Part shown: positions 34,286 to 45,639 of the stretch, piece by piece
Numbering within the stretch: position 1 is the stretch's first letter
Layout: each line of letters begins with the position of its first letter
From: Limnanthes douglasii subsp. nivea
Taxonomy: Eukaryota > Streptophyta > Magnoliopsida > Brassicales > Limnanthaceae
Length of the DNA: 64,000 bases
Assembly (NCBI GenBank): GCA_036936605.1
Contig: JAUPFV010000004.1
Location: 186,266,807-186,330,806, forward strand
Reading direction: 5' to 3'
Translations under genes and position numbers: made by a program
The notes under the pieces: model-generated
Seen by the model: the letters and a program-made list of their open reading frames with translations, nothing else
The model's database searches: none
What the model was told of the DNA's origin: nothing

Positions 34286-34833
34286 ATGGTTTTGGCCTAT
34301 CATAAGATGAACCCTGCCGACCCTAAAGCTATGGAAGACTTCAAGCTCGAGCCATTATTGTATGGGTGTGGTAAATTCCTTAACACTGAGATGTTGTGCT
34401 ACAAACGGGCCTATGGTACTTCCAAACGGTGTTGTGAGAAGATGATGAAAGAGAAGGCACACATGGATGATTGGTTGACTTCTCTTACCGCTAAAAGGGA
34501 TGGTTTACATAAATGGGTTGCATAGGTGACGAAACATAATAAAGCTCTTGCCAAGCGGCTTACGGAACTGATTTTGCAGAAATTTTGATTACTTGTTAAG
34601 GTCGAAGTGTCTACCATCATAAGTTTTAACGTTCGATTGGAGGATCTTACTCTTAGGGTAGAGTTATCTCGATTGAGGTTAGAAATGTATGAGAAAAAAG
34701 GTAGTGTGCTGAGCATGCTAACAAGGCCTATGCTAATGGGGAGAGAGACACAATAAGGGCTGTTCAACGAAATAAAGGGAAAGTTCGAAAATATACCATT
34801 ATCGATTTATGGAGAGCAAACCATTATCCTTAA
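34286..34833 (+). pseudogene. Coiled-coil ORF relic of a retroelement extra gene
   Basis: A plus-strand protein of charged helices broken by two stops and one shift: LLYGCGKFLNTEMLCYKRAY, LTAKRDGLHKWVA stop, VTKHNKALAKRLTEL stop, LTLRVELSRLRLEMYEKKGS, then in another frame HANKAYANGERDTIRAVQR and KYTIIDLWRANHYP with a stop at 34831-34833. The heptad-like Leu spacing and Lys/Glu content suggest a coiled coil. It resembles the C-terminal half of the gene at 61-63.7 kb in style and in lying near Tat-type elements, but I see no direct identity. A second copy lies at 45126-45628. Confidence 0.5.
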
Positions 34834-34839
34834 GCGCCA

Positions 34840-36735
34840 CTGAAAGAGAAAAAGAGTGCACAACCGCTCTAAGTGCCATGCTTATTCATTTTCAAATGAT
34901 TATTCTAGGGATGTTTCAATGCAATGTCATCCACATCTTCCAATTTGCACGTCCCACAATGTCTTTTTGGAAATTACTTTGCATGGACCATCCCAGTCGC
35001 GGGCCAGCTTGCCCGCACTATTTTTTAAGCTCACGGGAAGATTCTTTTCAACATTAAGTCACCTACTTTGACGCTTCGAGGTTTTATCTTTGAATTAAAT
35101 ATGTTTCTCATAAAAAAATTTGTAATGCTCAAATCAAACCCTTGTTTGGTCATTCACATCTTTCGAATAATTTGTTATTCGATAGTTTGGGATTATAACC
35201 TCCGAATGTATAATGGCTTCCATTCCATATAATAAAGATAAGGGGGTATCCCCGGTTGTTGATCATGTCATAGTTCGATATGCCCATAATACCTCAGTGA
35301 GTTTGTTAGGCCATTTTCTCGCTTTCTAGTCAAGAAAGTTCAATGTGTGACCTCGACCTGTCCGTTGGCTTACGGGTAAGAATTGAGGCCCGTTTTCGTT
35401 TATAAGGATTCGTGGAATTCCAAAACGAGAAAGAATTTGATTTTGTACAAAACCACAAATCTCATCCGCCCTTGGCCTATATAAGCCCTTAGCCTCGACC
35501 CATTTTGTTAAGTAATATACCATCACTATTAGAAATAATCGTTTACATATGTCCATTTGGAAGGGCCTAACTAAATCTATACCTCATTCGTCAAAGGGGT
35601 ATGATGTTGGCACGATGCTCATTGGCTCGCTTAGTGTTTCTCAGTTGTTTGCGAACTATTGGCCAAGGTGGAAGTTTTATACCAGAGCTTTTACATCCAT
35701 CGTGAGTTTAGGCTAATAAAACCATACTAACAGTAATCTTCTAATTAAGCTTCTATATCCGTAGTGGGCACAACCATCTCCCTCATGCATGTCGGTTAAT
35801 ATTATTTTTGGCTCTTTTTTACCGACACAACACAATAGTGGATGGGTCGCAGTTTTTTTTATAACATATTATTTAAGAGTGTGTATTTGGCTGCATGAAC
35901 CTGTATGGACCTCGCCTCCGCTTTATCGGATGAGAGGTTTTGGTTTTGGAGATAAACATTGTATACATCCCTATAATCGATAGTTATAATTATTGCATAT
36001 ATCTCTAGTGTTTTTATACTTGCTTCCACTTTTAGAGTTTCTTGTGTGAGGACCATTGGGTTGTCCACGTGGGTTGTTTCTTTCCCATTTATTAAATCCT
36101 CGAGGTATCCCTACGTGCTTTCGTGCTTAGCCTTGTAATATCCACTACCTTGATCGTTGACCAACTATAATTCTAATCAGACGATTAATATTTTGACTAC
36201 ACATATATGGGAAAGTTTAGACCCCTTAGTATTTCGTTATACATCAAGGCAATGTTTGTCACTTTAAAAAAAAACTTATTTTTTTATCGTATTTCCTCTC
36301 TATAGGTTGCCTTTAATATGTTTTCAGCACCCCCACCAGTTTTGCATTTGAGGGTCCGTCAGCCTGAACTACCCATTGGGGGTGTTCCTCACCTGCTTAA
36401 ATTGCACCTTTGTCTGCCTCATGCATCTAACAAATTCATTGATGAAGTGAGTGACCACCTCATATGATTGTTCTTGGCTCGTCGATGATTTCCTATGCGC
36501 CCAACTCAACTGACCACTTCGTTAATCGCCTTGATATATGTAGTTTTCACAACAAGCATGATCTCTGTAAGATAATGGTATAACTCTACAAGTATGAGCG
36601 CATTTTCCTGTTAGCGACCAGTAAGCCGAGCGCTGATTTTTCCAGGTTTAGGTACTTGGTCCCGGAATCCACTAAGCCTTTGCTGAAATAGTAAATCGGC
36701 CTTTGTACTCCTATGGTTTCTCGTACTTGGTTTGG
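34840..36735 (-). pseudogene. Tat-type pol relic (RNase H, integrase), first copy
   Basis: Minus-strand order: RNase H at about 36735-36480 (VQRPIYYFSKGLVDSGTKYL, then LLVANRKMRSYL and LTKWSVELGA), a poor stretch, the integrase core at 35580-35326 (VYYLTKWVEAKGLYR, then FGIPRILINENGPQF, where the usual SDNG is NENG so the second catalytic Asp appears to be Glu), and a C-terminal piece at about 35060-34990 (SAGKLARDWDGP). Compared with the second copy it lacks about 65 bp in the integrase just after NENGPQF, so the next residues are out of frame. Stops are frequent. Confidence 0.7.
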
Positions 36736-36982
36736 TTTATTTTGAGCTGGTGGTAATTTTGTAAAGTGTTTTGCAAAGTATTTTTTGTATTAAGTGTTTG
36801 GTGTAAAGTAGTGAGAGATTTGAGCAGCGTGGTTGTATTAATTGTTCATTACCCTCATTAATGAGAGTAGTTGATGTATGTATACCCTTAATTAAGGACC
36901 CATGAGCTCACAGGTCAAGTTATGAAACCGGGTCAAGTTTAAGGACCCATTAATCTTTTAAGCTGATTAGCACATAGCTTAG
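36736..36982. other. Noncoding segment between the two Tat-type pieces
   Basis: No frame recognised. The short inverted stretch CTCATTAATGAG and the phrase AAGGACCCAT (twice) occur here; it may be LTR or UTR sequence of a Tat element, but no boundaries are visible. Confidence 0.35.
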
Positions 36983-37330
36983 TCAAAAGGTGTTTAAGTG
37001 TTTATTTACTTTTGTCCTGTCCGGATAGTTCAGTGGTACGTTTATGTTCGAATTACCCTTGTCTGGATAACACAGTGAGCTGTGGCTAGATAATCTGAAC
37101 ATTGGACATGGATCACACTTCTTTACCATTTCTTTAGCATCTGTCATTATGGATGGCCAATAGTCTCCAGCCAACAATACCCTCCCGGTCAGTGCCCTGT
37201 AGCCACAATGTGCTGATCCTTCTCCATCGTGTAGTTCGGATAAAACGACTTGGGATTCTTCCACCCCCAAACAACGCATGAGAGGTCTGCTGAAGGATTT
37301 TTTTATAGAGAACCTCCCTTATGATAAAAA
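36983..37330 (-). pseudogene. Integrase zinc-finger region of Tat-type element, first copy
   Basis: Frame with VVLSELHDGEGSAHCGYRAL (the His-His part), GDYWPSIMTDAKEMVKKCDP and CPMF (Cys-Cys part) matches the HHCC finger of Tat integrases. The second position where H..C..H is usual reads CGYRAL, so one His may be Cys-shifted. After CDPCPMFRLSSHSSL the sequence leaves the integrase pattern. Confidence 0.75.
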
Positions 37331-37559
37331 AAAACCACGAGCCTTGTGTTTAATTTTCCTTGCCATAGCTTTTTCCGGAGGCAAAACCCCATCAGAGATA
37401 TATTGAAGATGGGGGAATCTCCAATCTTTAGGTTGGACTACTTGTATATTCAAGCTTTCCTCCTTTTCCTTGTTCTGATTTGACTGTATGGATGGGCATT
37501 CTTGTATATGAATTCAAGGGTAGGACTCAAAGTATACTATGGTTGCTAAGGAATCTGCC

Positions 37560-37912
37560 AGCGTGTTTTGTGATCTAGGAATATACTCATAACAAATACT
37601 CTTGAAGTTGGCTGCCACCTCTTTAAGGACCAGTAAGTATTTGATCAGCTGTTCCTTATTGGCCTCACATTGACCCTGAGCATGATGAATAAGAAGCTAT
37701 GAATCACTCATCAACCTAACTCTTTTAGCCTCACATAGAAAAGAAAATTTGAGACCAGCAATAACCGCATCATATTCGGACTCATTGTTAGAGGCCCTGA
37801 ATCCAAAGCATATAGCCTTGTACATTTTATCACCGTACAGTGAGGTTAGGAAAATTCTAGCTCCACAACCCATCATGCTTGATCCACCATCAGTCCGGAC
37901 TACCCATTCTTT
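37560..37912 (-). pseudogene. Second (archaeal-type) RNase H of Tat-type element, first copy
   Basis: Minus-strand translation gives WVVRTDGGSSMMGCGARIFL, then FRASNNESEYDAVIAGLKF and VRLMSDS followed by a stop. These are the D..G.G, NN.AEYEA and SDSQL blocks of the extra RNase H found in Tat/Ogre elements between the classical RNase H and integrase. A stop replaces the residue after SDS. Confidence 0.75.
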
Positions 37913-37915
37913 TTT

Positions 37916-38400
37916 TTACTTTCCCTTCTGAAACTGGTTTTGAACTCCTATCCGAATGGAATCCACCAGGAAGTCAGCAACAGATTGAGCCTTGGTAGCA
38001 ATCCGTGGGGCGAAATCAATGTCAGAATCACCCAACTCTACTAACCAATTGGTCATTCTGCTTGATATGTCTGCTTTCTGAAGAACATTCTTCAATGGAA
38101 AAGACGTTCGGACAACATTAGAATGAGATTGAAAATACGGCCTCATTTTTCTTGCAGCAATCACCAAGGCTACTGCAAACTTTTCAAGCTTCAAATACCT
38201 CTTCTCAGCATCTATCAAGCTTTTGTTGATGTAGTACACCGGACGAGGGTAATTTTCCACCTCTCTTACCAATACTGCACTTATAGCATATTCAGACACA
38301 ACCAAGTATACATAAAGTGTTTCTCCTTGTACAGTCTTGAAAAGGGTTTTTGGTGAAGACAAGTGTTTCTTTATTTCATCAAAAGCTTGGCTGAATTATG
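37916..38400 (-). pseudogene. RNase H of Tat-type element, first copy
   Basis: A 148-codon frame: LFKTVQGETLYVYLVVSEYA, then AVLVREVENYPRPVYYINKS, RYLKLEKFAVALVIAARKMR, ADISSRMTNWLVELGDSDID and KAQSVADFLVDS. The usual Tat RNase H order is complete; the frame begins after a stop near 38400. Confidence 0.85.
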
Positions 38401-38559
38401 GAGACCAATTGAAGTCTTTAGCACTCTTCAAGGTCTGAAAAAACGGAGCACACTTGTCTGAAGACCTTGAAATAAAACGATTCAAGGCAGCCAATCTTCG
38501 GTCAGCCTTTGGACTTCTTTAATATTTCGAGGCTGATCGATTTCTAACAGAGCGTCAAC

Positions 38560-39270
38560 CTGATCCTGATCGGGTTGTATCCCTTTCTCAGTTATCACAT
38601 AACCCAAAGACACATTTTTCTAGATTCAGCTTTAAATTTACTTTTGTCAAATGGGCAAAAGTTTCTTGAAGGTCAATTATGTGCAAATCCTCTTCTAAGC
38701 TTTTAACCATCATATCATCGATGTACACCTCCATATTCCTGCCAATCTGATTAGCAAAGTTTTTGTTCACCAACCTTTGATAAGTAGCCCCAGCATTCTT
38801 CAACCCAAAAGGTATCACCTTGTAGCAATTGAGACCCCTTTTGTAACAAAGGTAGTGTGATCCTCGTCCTTCAGGTCCACCTGTATCTGGTTGTACCCAG
38901 AGACGGCATCCATGAAGGACAACAACTTGTTTCCAGAGGTTGAGTCCACCAACTGATCTATTCGGGGGACTGGATAAAGATCTTTTGGGCAAGCTTTGTT
39001 GAGGTCAGTAAAATCGATACACATACGTCATTTCCCATTCTTTTTCTTGACTAACACCGGATTGGCAGTCCATAAAGGATAGTGGGATTCCTTTATGTGC
39101 CCCATCTTGGTAAGTCGATCGACTTCTTGGACTATTACATCAGCTTTCTCTCTAGAGAAAGCTCTCCTTTTCTGCACCACAGGTGCAACATCACTTCGGA
39201 TGGACATTTTATGTGAGATAACACTTGTAGGAACTCCGGTCACATCAGCATTGCACCAAGTAAAGACATG
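38560..39270 (-). pseudogene. Reverse transcriptase of Tat-type element, first copy
   Basis: Three overlapping frames: 39243-39028 (VISHKMSIRSDVAPVVQKRR, GHIKESHYPLWTANPVLVKK), 39024-38815 (MCIDFTDLNKACPKDLYPVP, LLSFMDAVSGYNQIQVDLKD), and 38992-38588 (YKVIPFGLKNAGATYQRLVN, catalytic MEVYIDDMMVKS). The YIDD box is present. Single-base changes separate the frames (a stop ATGACG context at 39027 and a shift near 38820). Motifs are strongly Tat-lineage. Confidence 0.88.
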
Positions 39271-39453
39271 CTAATAGTTTGCTAAAAAGGACAGCAATTT
39301 CTTCTACAATTTTGGCGCCATCTTGGACCCAATCTTAACACTTTTACCCTCTGCCAAAGAGTGGGTTTCAACTTCCTCGACCGATATTAAAACACCAGGG
39401 GCATCTCTGGGGTCATCAATCTCACCTTCTCCCTCAGAAGGCCCAAATAACTA

Positions 39454-39780
39454 TTAATCTTCATTAACCCGGACTGCTCCCAAAGTTTTAGGAGCAAGTG
39501 CAGTTGCATAGCACTCCCTGGCTATCTTTTGACTACTCCGGACAACTCCTACTTTTCCTTGAACCGCATACTTCAAACATTGGTGGACTGTTGAGACCAC
39601 AACATGCATTCTAGAGAGCCAGGACCTCCCAAAGATTGCGTTGTAACATGTGGGGCAGTCTACCATAATGAATAACACTCTAACCAACTTTTTAAAAGGC
39701 CCCTTGCCCAGTAGCACCTCTTCTTCAAATTCCCCGATTACATCCACAGAGCTTCCTGTGAAGCCCACGAAGGTTCTTTT
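39454..39780 (-). pseudogene. Protease-domain C-terminal part of Tat-type element, first copy
   Basis: The 104-codon frame MGFTGSSVDVIGEFEEEVLL, then LFIMVDCPTCYNAIFGRSWL and VVRSSQKIARECYATALAPK is the region after the protease active site in Tat elements. The active site itself lies upstream (about 39860-39890, minus: ILIDTGSSANIL context) behind a stop. Confidence 0.8.
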
Positions 39781-40340
39781 TTACTGTTGAATTACGGCCG
39801 GATTTTTCATCTGCTTATAAGAACTTAAAAAGAGGATGTTTGCCGAACTGCCCGTGTCTATCAGAATTCACCGGATATCATTTCCCCCAATAGATGCTCC
39901 TATCACAACAGCATCCTCATGAGGCCCAACACTATTTCTTAAATCATCCTCATCAAAGACTATAAATGGAAAAGGGGTTTGGGACTGATAAGAAGACATG
40001 CATCCTTCCAACTGAGTAGTTAGAGAGTGAACATGCCTCTACATTGATGAATTAGTGGGTGTTGTCATGGTATTCTCTCCGAATATGGTAAGTGACTCAA
40101 AAAAACTAATGAGTCCGGACACCGTCTTTACCTGTACTGTTATGACCACTACTTTCTTCCGAGTTGGATCAGGCTCCAGGTACTCCGAATCAACATCAAA
40201 TCTTTCAAGGATCACCATTGCCCCCTCCCGAGCAGATCTTCTTTCATTTTTCGTAGGGCCACTTCGAGGAGCATTGTTAGGCCTGTTTCCATCTCTTCTT
40301 TTGAAATAATCCCCCAACTTACATCTTCCAATGAGATTGT
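39781..40340 (-). pseudogene. gag C-terminus and protease start of Tat-type element, first copy
   Basis: Minus strand from 40317: GDYFKRRDGNRPNNAPRSGP, then basic and linker sequence, followed at 40020-39860 by the protease lead-in (FVFDEDDLRNSVGPHEDAVV type) and an active site DTGSS context at about 39860. The C-family element 3a starts at 40341, immediately upstream on this strand, so the rest of gag is cut off here. Confidence 0.7.
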
Positions 40341-41733
40341 TGATGTGATCCTAGATGACACAAGGAGCTTAGAACATGGAAATGTGCAAGAACCAGATGA
40401 ACAACTTGAAAAAGAAGATGAGCTTGAAGTTGAAGATATTCTTATTTTACCGGCTGGTCCAACAACTCGATCAAGAGCAAAACAATTTAACAAAGCTGTT
40501 GGAGGATTGCTTAATCAACTAGAGAATCCACGTGATCAAAACAGCAAGTATGGTGGAAAAGCTTGTCAAACCACTTTGGTCTTGATTCAAGCTAATTGAT
40601 TTCAACAAATGAGAAAGTGTCTCGATTGTACTCTTTTTCCCTTGTTCAATTTTTGTCCTAATGGGTTTTCTTGACAAGGTTTTTAATGAGGCAATTGTTT
40701 CACTTCACCATTGCCCATTTGTTGAAATAAAAGCCCAAGGCCCATCTACACCAAAAGCCACTTCCTTAGAGGAGGGAAGGGTCTGATTTCCAACTTATAT
40801 CATTAATACTTTGTATTTTCAATATTAAACCATTTTGTTTCCAATAAAAGCCTTAATTGTTTTAGAGGCATGCATTATGTTCAAGGAGCTTAGAACATGG
40901 AAATGTGCAAGAACCAGATGAACAATTTGAAAAAGAAGATGAGCTTGAAGTTGAAGATATTCTTATTTTACCGGCTGGTCCAACAACTCGATCAAGAGCA
41001 AAACAATTTAACAAAGCTGTTGGAGGATTGCTTAATCAACTAGAGAATCCACGTGATCAAAACAGCAAGTATGGTGGAAAAGCTTGTCAAACCACTTTGG
41101 TCTTGATTCAAGCTAATTGATTTCAACAAATGAGAAAGTGTCTCGATTGTACTCTTTTTCCCTTGTTCAAGTTTTGTCCTAATGGGTTTTCTTGACAAGG
41201 TTTTCAATGAGGCAATTGTTTCACTTCACCATTGCCCATTTGTTGAAAAAAAAAGCCCAAGGCCCATCTACACAAAAAGCCACGCCCTTGGAGGAGGGAA
41301 GGGTCTGATTTCCAGCTTATATCATTAATACTTTGTATTTTCAATATTAAAGCATTTTGTTTCCAAGAAAAGCCTTAATTGTTTTAGAGGCATGCATTAT
41401 GTTTCCTAGAACAGTCTTAATTGTGTTCAAGGCTAGTTCTTTCTCATATAAAAACTATGTACTCAGAATTCTAATGGTTAGACTATCTTTGATTCTGAAA
41501 AAACTTCTTAAGTTTTACTCTTCTTTTGTTGGTGTGTAATATCCACAAGAAAACCTGTTCTTCATTTGGTGCGTCATATCCAAAGGAAGATCAGTTGGAA
41601 TATCAAAGGCCTTTCCACAACCTTTGTGTGACCTATCGATCCACATCCTTTGATCCTTGAATCCTTTTGGGTTCCTGGTTGCTAAGTTATCCCTATCCCA
41701 TTTCAGAGTGCCGATTCTAGGAGGAGTTTATCA
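40341..41733 (+). repeat. Compound 5' LTR of copy 3a (partial LTR duplicated in tandem)
   Basis: The first 541 bp (40341-40881) are LTR from its start to GCATTATGTT; at 40882 LTR sequence restarts at CAAGGAGCTTAG (about 21 bp into the LTR) and runs to the true end TTTATCA at 41733. So the tail frame occurs twice (from 40345 and from 40905). The same compound LTR is at 51200-52592. Confidence 0.9.
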
Positions 41734-41747
41734 AGTGGTATCAGAGC
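41734..41747 (+). other. tRNA-iMet primer-binding site of copy 3a
   Basis: AGTGGTATCAGAGC directly after the LTR end. Confidence 0.9.
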
Positions 41748-42319
41748 AACATTCTGAAAGTTGGGTATTCTCTTTCTCATTAATTTTTCTTCAGTTTGTT
41801 TGTGAAGATTTGAGTGTTAGTGTGATGATTTCATTTTGAATCACGAAATTCTGATCTGTTTCACCCTAGTTATAGTTGTTTGAGATTTAAATTGTAGAAA
41901 ATTGTTTTTAGGTGCTGTTGTGAAACTTATCTCTTAATATTCTTAGGAAAACAGATTTGGATATGTTTTATGGTTTTAAATAAATTGAAGAACTTTCCAA
42001 GGACTTGTTGCTGGTGATTTTTTTTTGTTTTGTTTTGTAGAAAAGGATGTCTAATTCAAATGATGCAAAAAACAGTAAGTTCAATAACAACAAGCTTCTA
42101 ATTGAAGCTATGACAAAGTTGATAGACACAAAGATAGATGCCTTTCGCGAAGAGCTTCAATCAAACACTGACCACGAGCGGAACCGTTCACGACAAACCA
42201 ATCCAAGAAGAAACCATGAACTACCTGAACAATTCAGAAATGAAGTCGCTGATGAATATTATGAACGCAGGAGCAATTCGTCTCGAAACAGCCATAGAAG
42301 GCACCATAGACGTACAAGA

Positions 42320-42790
42320 CAAGATTATCGGTACAAAAAGTGCATTTCTTAAGATTAGCATAGAGATTTTCCTTCCTAAGTACACTTAAAATCAATTTCA
42401 GATGGTGAACATGTTCTTCTAAGCACTTGCTGTAAATTAAGATGTCATCGAAATATACTACAACAAAAACTCCTATATAAGCCCTTAGAACATGATTCAT
42501 TAACCGCATGAATGTACTAGATGCATTAGTCAGCTCAAGTGGCATTACTAACCATTCATATAGTCCATGCTTAGTTTTAAATGCAGTTTTCGACTCATCC
42601 CCTTCTTTCATCCTAATTTGGTGATAACCACTTTTAAGATCAATCTTAGAAAAAATACTAGAACCATGCAATTCATCCTAATTTACTGTTATGTTGTTGA
42701 TGGCTCTACAATCAATACACATTCTCCAGCTTCCATCTTTCTTGGGCACAAGTAGAACTGGTACCGCACAAGGACTCATGCTTTCACGGA
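42320..42790 (-). pseudogene. RT fragment in block B
   Basis: Minus-strand RT, from [18 protein letters not shown] through [11 protein letters not shown] to [11 protein letters not shown], matching copy 1 and sharing its deletion before SSIFSK. The frame then runs into sense gag DNA, giving a meaningless tail. Confidence 0.9.
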
Positions 42791-42805
42791 TATGTCCTTT
42801 TTCCT

Positions 42806-43530
42806 TCAGTTCACTGATTTGCCTTTGCAATTCTTTTGTCTCCACTGGATTAGTTCTATAAGCAGGTCTGTTAGGAAGGGAGGCTCCAGGTACAAATCTA
42901 TTTGGTGTTCGATGCCTCTAATTGGTGGAAGCCCCTTTGGATTGTCTTCAGGGAATGCATCTTCAAATTCCTGCAAGAGAAAAGTCATCTCACTCGGCAA
43001 CACCGGTGTCAAGTTAGTTAAACTCATAAGAGTTTCCTTAAACATAAAAAGTAACATAGGTTGCTTAGAGAATAATGCTTTCTTAACCTTGCCAGATTTT
43101 GCATAGAAATTCGAATGTTTAGTTATCCGACTTTCCTTGTTCTGCATATGCTTTTGATCTTGGTAAACTTCTCGTGGAGTCATGGGAACTAGAGTGGTTT
43201 TCCTTCCTTGAAACTCAAATGTATGGCGATTACTGAATCCATTATGGATAACCTTTCGATCAGATTGCCATGGCCTTCCTAACAGTATGTGACTAGCCTC
43301 CATTGGTAGAACATCACATAAAACTTCATCTTCGTACTTACCAGAGGCTAAGGGAACTTCTACTTGGTGGCTAACTTTCATTTCTCCATTGTCGTTAAGC
43401 CATTAAAGCTTGTAAGGTGCTGGATGCTTTTTCGTTTTTAAACCAAGCTTATTTACCATAGATTCACTTGCCACATTGGTACAACTGCCTCCATCGATAA
43501 TAAGGCTACAAACTTTCCCTTGAACAAGAC
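42806..43530 (-). pseudogene. Protease-linker fragment in block B
   Basis: Same 191-codon frame as copy 1 with one change (PLASGKYEDE for PLAIGKYEDE). Ends at the TAGTG junction to repeat sequence. Confidence 0.9.
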
Positions 43531-45125
43531 ACCTAGTGATTCATGTTTTGCTTCTGTATTTTTTAGTGTTCTCTTTTCTTATCTTGTTGGTTTTTTTTCA
43601 GTTTACATTAAGTTGTTTTTCGTGATTCGTATTTCACACGAACATATCTCAATATATTGGTTTTGTATATTATAGAAAGAATTGGAAGAAGGACTTTCAT
43701 TTGAATTATTTGGATCCTACTCAATATGGAATCCCTAAAAAAATTGAATTTAAAATAGAGAAAACAAAGAAGCCATTTCAAATCCTAGTAACACGATTAG
43801 TTGAAATCAATTTATACTAAAAATTAGAATTCGTTCAAAAAGTATAAAGGCATGTCTACTTTAGGATTAGAAACATGTTATATGTATTTTAATAATATGA
43901 TAGAGATATTAGGTAAAAGTATATTTAAAACTTATTTGTATGTCTCTTATCCAATTATACAATTAATTTACTGATAGTTACACTTTTGACATTATGATTA
44001 ATTCAAGAAATAGCCCATCGACTTCAAAATCATCGGTGAGAAAAATCCATAAATTTAGTCCTTGACTTGCAAAATATATAAATTTAGTCCATCGACTTCG
44101 TAAAACTTATAAAGTTAGTCCTTGAATCCAAGAAACAATCCCTCACATGGGACTAAATATATAGATTTTCCTAAGGTGATGGACTAAATTTATTATTTTT
44201 GTAAGTTAAAGACTAAATTTATAGATTTTCCAAGTCCAAGGAGCCTCACCGCTGATTTTGAAGACCAAGGACTAAATGAAAGAAAATAGGATAGTCGATA
44301 AACTATTCCCCAATTTACGTCTTTGACATTACATAGGTCATTGACGGTTATATAAATATTGATACCTTAAACTAAAGGATTTTAAAAATACCTACAGATG
44401 GTTCTAAAAGGAATACAAAATTTCTTTCAGCAAAATCCATATATGGACGTGTAACGGTAAGAATCATAAATATGTATGAGCTAATAAACAAAAATCGTTT
44501 CTAAAAAGTACATTTTGATGTAGCACATGATATATGACAATCAAAATGTTACAAACGTTTTTTGATGATGAATTACGCCACCACAAAGAAGGTTTTTTCT
44601 TCGTTACACTTCCCACAAAAGGACTATAAGGTACAAATGCACATTGGATAGTAGTGGTATTAGACTCGATAATAGACAAACAGTAAATTTAAGTAGTTTA
44701 CACCAAGAGGCAAAGTAGTAGATGAAACATAGAAAACTGTAGAAACTTTGTAAGTATTACGTTATTAAAATTTTATATTAGGTTTGGTAATGAATATTTC
44801 TCGCATGATTATGTCTCGTATGATTATGTTTTGCATGATATGTCTCGCATGGATATGTCTCTCATCTAATGTTTTTGTCTTGCATGCTTTGTAATGTCTC
44901 GCATGTGTCGGTGAGTTTGTAAATTGATTAAACTTTTAACTTATAGACTGAATACCTTAACATCAAGAATATTTTGTCAAGAATACCAAAAAGAAATTTA
45001 GTATGTCCAAGAATAATTCTCAACAAAAAAAAGGAACACTTGTTTGTGGCGTAATGGTGTGAGAATACACTAATATTATATTACAATGGAATTGGAGTAG
45101 ATAAGCATAATGATATTACAACGCT

Positions 45126-45628
45126 ATGGAAGACTTCAAGCTCGAGCCATTATTGTATGGGTGTGGTAAATTCCTTAACACTGAGATGTTGTGCTACAAA
45201 CGGGCTTATGGTACTTCCAAACGGTGTTGTGAGAAGATGATGAAAGAGAAGGCACACATGGATGATTGGTTGACTTCTCTTACCGCTAAAAGGGATGGTT
45301 TATATAAATGGGTTGCATAGGTGACGAAACATAATAAAGCTCTTGCCAAGCGGCCTACGGAACTGATTTTGCAGAAATTTTGATTACTTGTTAAGGTCGA
45401 AGTGTCTACCATCATAAGTTTTAATGTTCGATTGGAGGATCTTACTCTCAGGGTAGAGTTATCTCGATTGAGGTTAGAAATGTATGAGAAAAAAGGTAGT
45501 GTGCTGAGCATGCTAACAAGGCCTATGCTAATGGGGAGAGAGACACAATAAGGGCTGTTGAACGAAATAAAGGGAAAGTTCGAAAATATACCATTATCGA
45601 TTTATGGAGAGCAAACCATTATCCTTAA
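45126..45628 (+). pseudogene. Coiled-coil ORF relic, second copy
   Basis: Copy of 34331-34833, with the same stops and shift, and the first 45 bp (MVLAYHKMNPADPK) replaced by block B sequence. Confidence 0.5.
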
Positions 45629-45639
45629 GCGCCACTGAA

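Larger units (their letters stand above)
40341..42319 (+). mobile_element. C-family copy 3a: compound 5' LTR, primer site and gag start
   Basis: Plus-strand 5' end of a C-family element, identical in structure to 51200-53178. It ends inside gag at 42319, where AAGA is shared with the following block. The gag start is the ATG at 42047 (MSNSNDAKNSKFNNN). Beyond 42319 the reading frame enters antisense RT sequence and stops at 42352. Confidence 0.9.
42316..45126. repeat. Block B: third copy of 12745-15553
   Basis: Same orientation as the source. It carries minus-strand C-family RT (42320-42671), the linker-protease fragment (43381-42806), the TAGTG junction and the left part of repeat R1, including the MITE (about 43996-44321) and an empty CATAG site at 44332. 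It differs from the source at only scattered bases (for example CCATCGAT for CCGTCGAT near 43485). The left joint shares AAGA, the right joint GCTA. Confidence 0.95.

Noticed and set aside
34809..35071. Two 70-80 codon plus-strand frames repeated at 45604-45866
   Set aside because: They overlap the end of the coiled-coil relic in other frames and lie opposite integrase C-terminal sequence; they are repeated only because the block is duplicated.
41734..41747. tRNA gene at GTGGTATCAGAGC sites
   Set aside because: Only the short primer complement is present; there is no cloverleaf around it, and it always lies next to an LTR end.
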